Below are positions 5,398-5,581 of a DNA stretch of 5,581 bases, piece by piece. The stretch is from an uncultured Bacteroidota bacterium (lineage in GTDB: Bacteria > Bacteroidota > Bacteroidia > Flavobacteriales > Flavobacteriaceae), in contig CACLQG010000053.1 of NCBI GenBank assembly GCA_902609035.1, forward strand, positions 1 to 5,581. The letters are read 5' to 3'. Under the pieces are notes generated by a model, which ran no database searches, was not told the DNA's origin, and worked only from the letters and a program-made list of their open reading frames with translations. The translations under genes and the position numbers were made by a program. The number at the start of each line of letters is the position of its first letter. The stretch's first letter is position 1.

Positions 5398-5581
5398 GAA
5401 TTGCTAAATATATAATCACTGCTAATAGTTTTATTTGAGATTACCTTCCACTTTTGTTTTTTGCCTCTACTAAACTACATGAATTTCTCTTTACTTTTAT
5501 AGCATTATCCTCTATGTTTCGGAGTATATAAAAATACCAAACAAACCCTTTTTAAGTTTTTTTCTGTAACAAGTATTTACC

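Noticed and set aside
5398..5581. Possible gene start or RNA in the right-hand tail
   Set aside because: It is AT-rich with scattered stops, no exact TAnnTTTG box and no tRNA-like or other recognisable structure.

Overview
The window looks like chromosomal DNA of a member of the Bacteroidota, most likely a flavobacterium-like lineage. It is AT-rich by eye. Several gene starts are preceded by TAnnTTTG boxes, the -7 element of Bacteroidota promoters, and no strong Shine-Dalgarno sequences are visible. The gene set also fits: a DUF3822 protein, a DnaX without the cysteine zinc module, and a Bacteroidota-type RecD-like helicase. The assignment rests on recognising protein families by eye; no database search was possible.

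Layout from left to right. Positions 1-142 (minus strand) hold the 5' end of a RecD-like helicase gene that runs off the left edge just before its Walker A motif. A 93-base gap separates it from a divergent plus-strand cluster: a membrane-anchored conserved hypothetical gene (236-879, frameshifted near 709), a DUF3822 gene (866-1639) and rsmD, a 16S rRNA methyltransferase (1639-2172). These genes overlap one another. Convergent to rsmD, and only 7 bases from it, is the RNase P RNA gene rnpB (2468-2180, minus strand), complete from the 5' to the 3' strand of helix P1. Divergent from rnpB is dnaX (2571 onward), which is broken: one extra A in an A8 run shifts the frame right after Walker A, and a second shift comes at the end of domain III. 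The dnaX sequence then runs without interruption into the 3' end of a RecD-like helicase gene (about 3738-3944, plus strand). After a 158-base intergenic region with a promoter candidate come two intact, overlapping genes for envelope lipid synthesis, kdsB (4103-4846) and a PlsC-like acyltransferase (4843-5367), followed by a terminator candidate.

Most genes are housekeeping: RNA processing, ribosome modification, replication clamp loading, LPS sugar activation and phospholipid acylation. The notable signal is structural. The left edge has the first part of a RecD-like helicase on the minus strand, and positions 3738-3944 have the last part of one on the plus strand, fused to a dnaX lacking its tail. 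Re-inverting everything between these two points would restore one continuous helicase gene immediately upstream of kdsB. The window therefore carries either a real inversion breakpoint with two reciprocal gene fusions, or an inverted chimera made during amplification or assembly. Three single-base frame disruptions, two in dnaX and one in the hypothetical gene, raise the same question: real gene decay or slippage, or sequence error. I see no defence system, mobile element, CRISPR array or tRNA gene.
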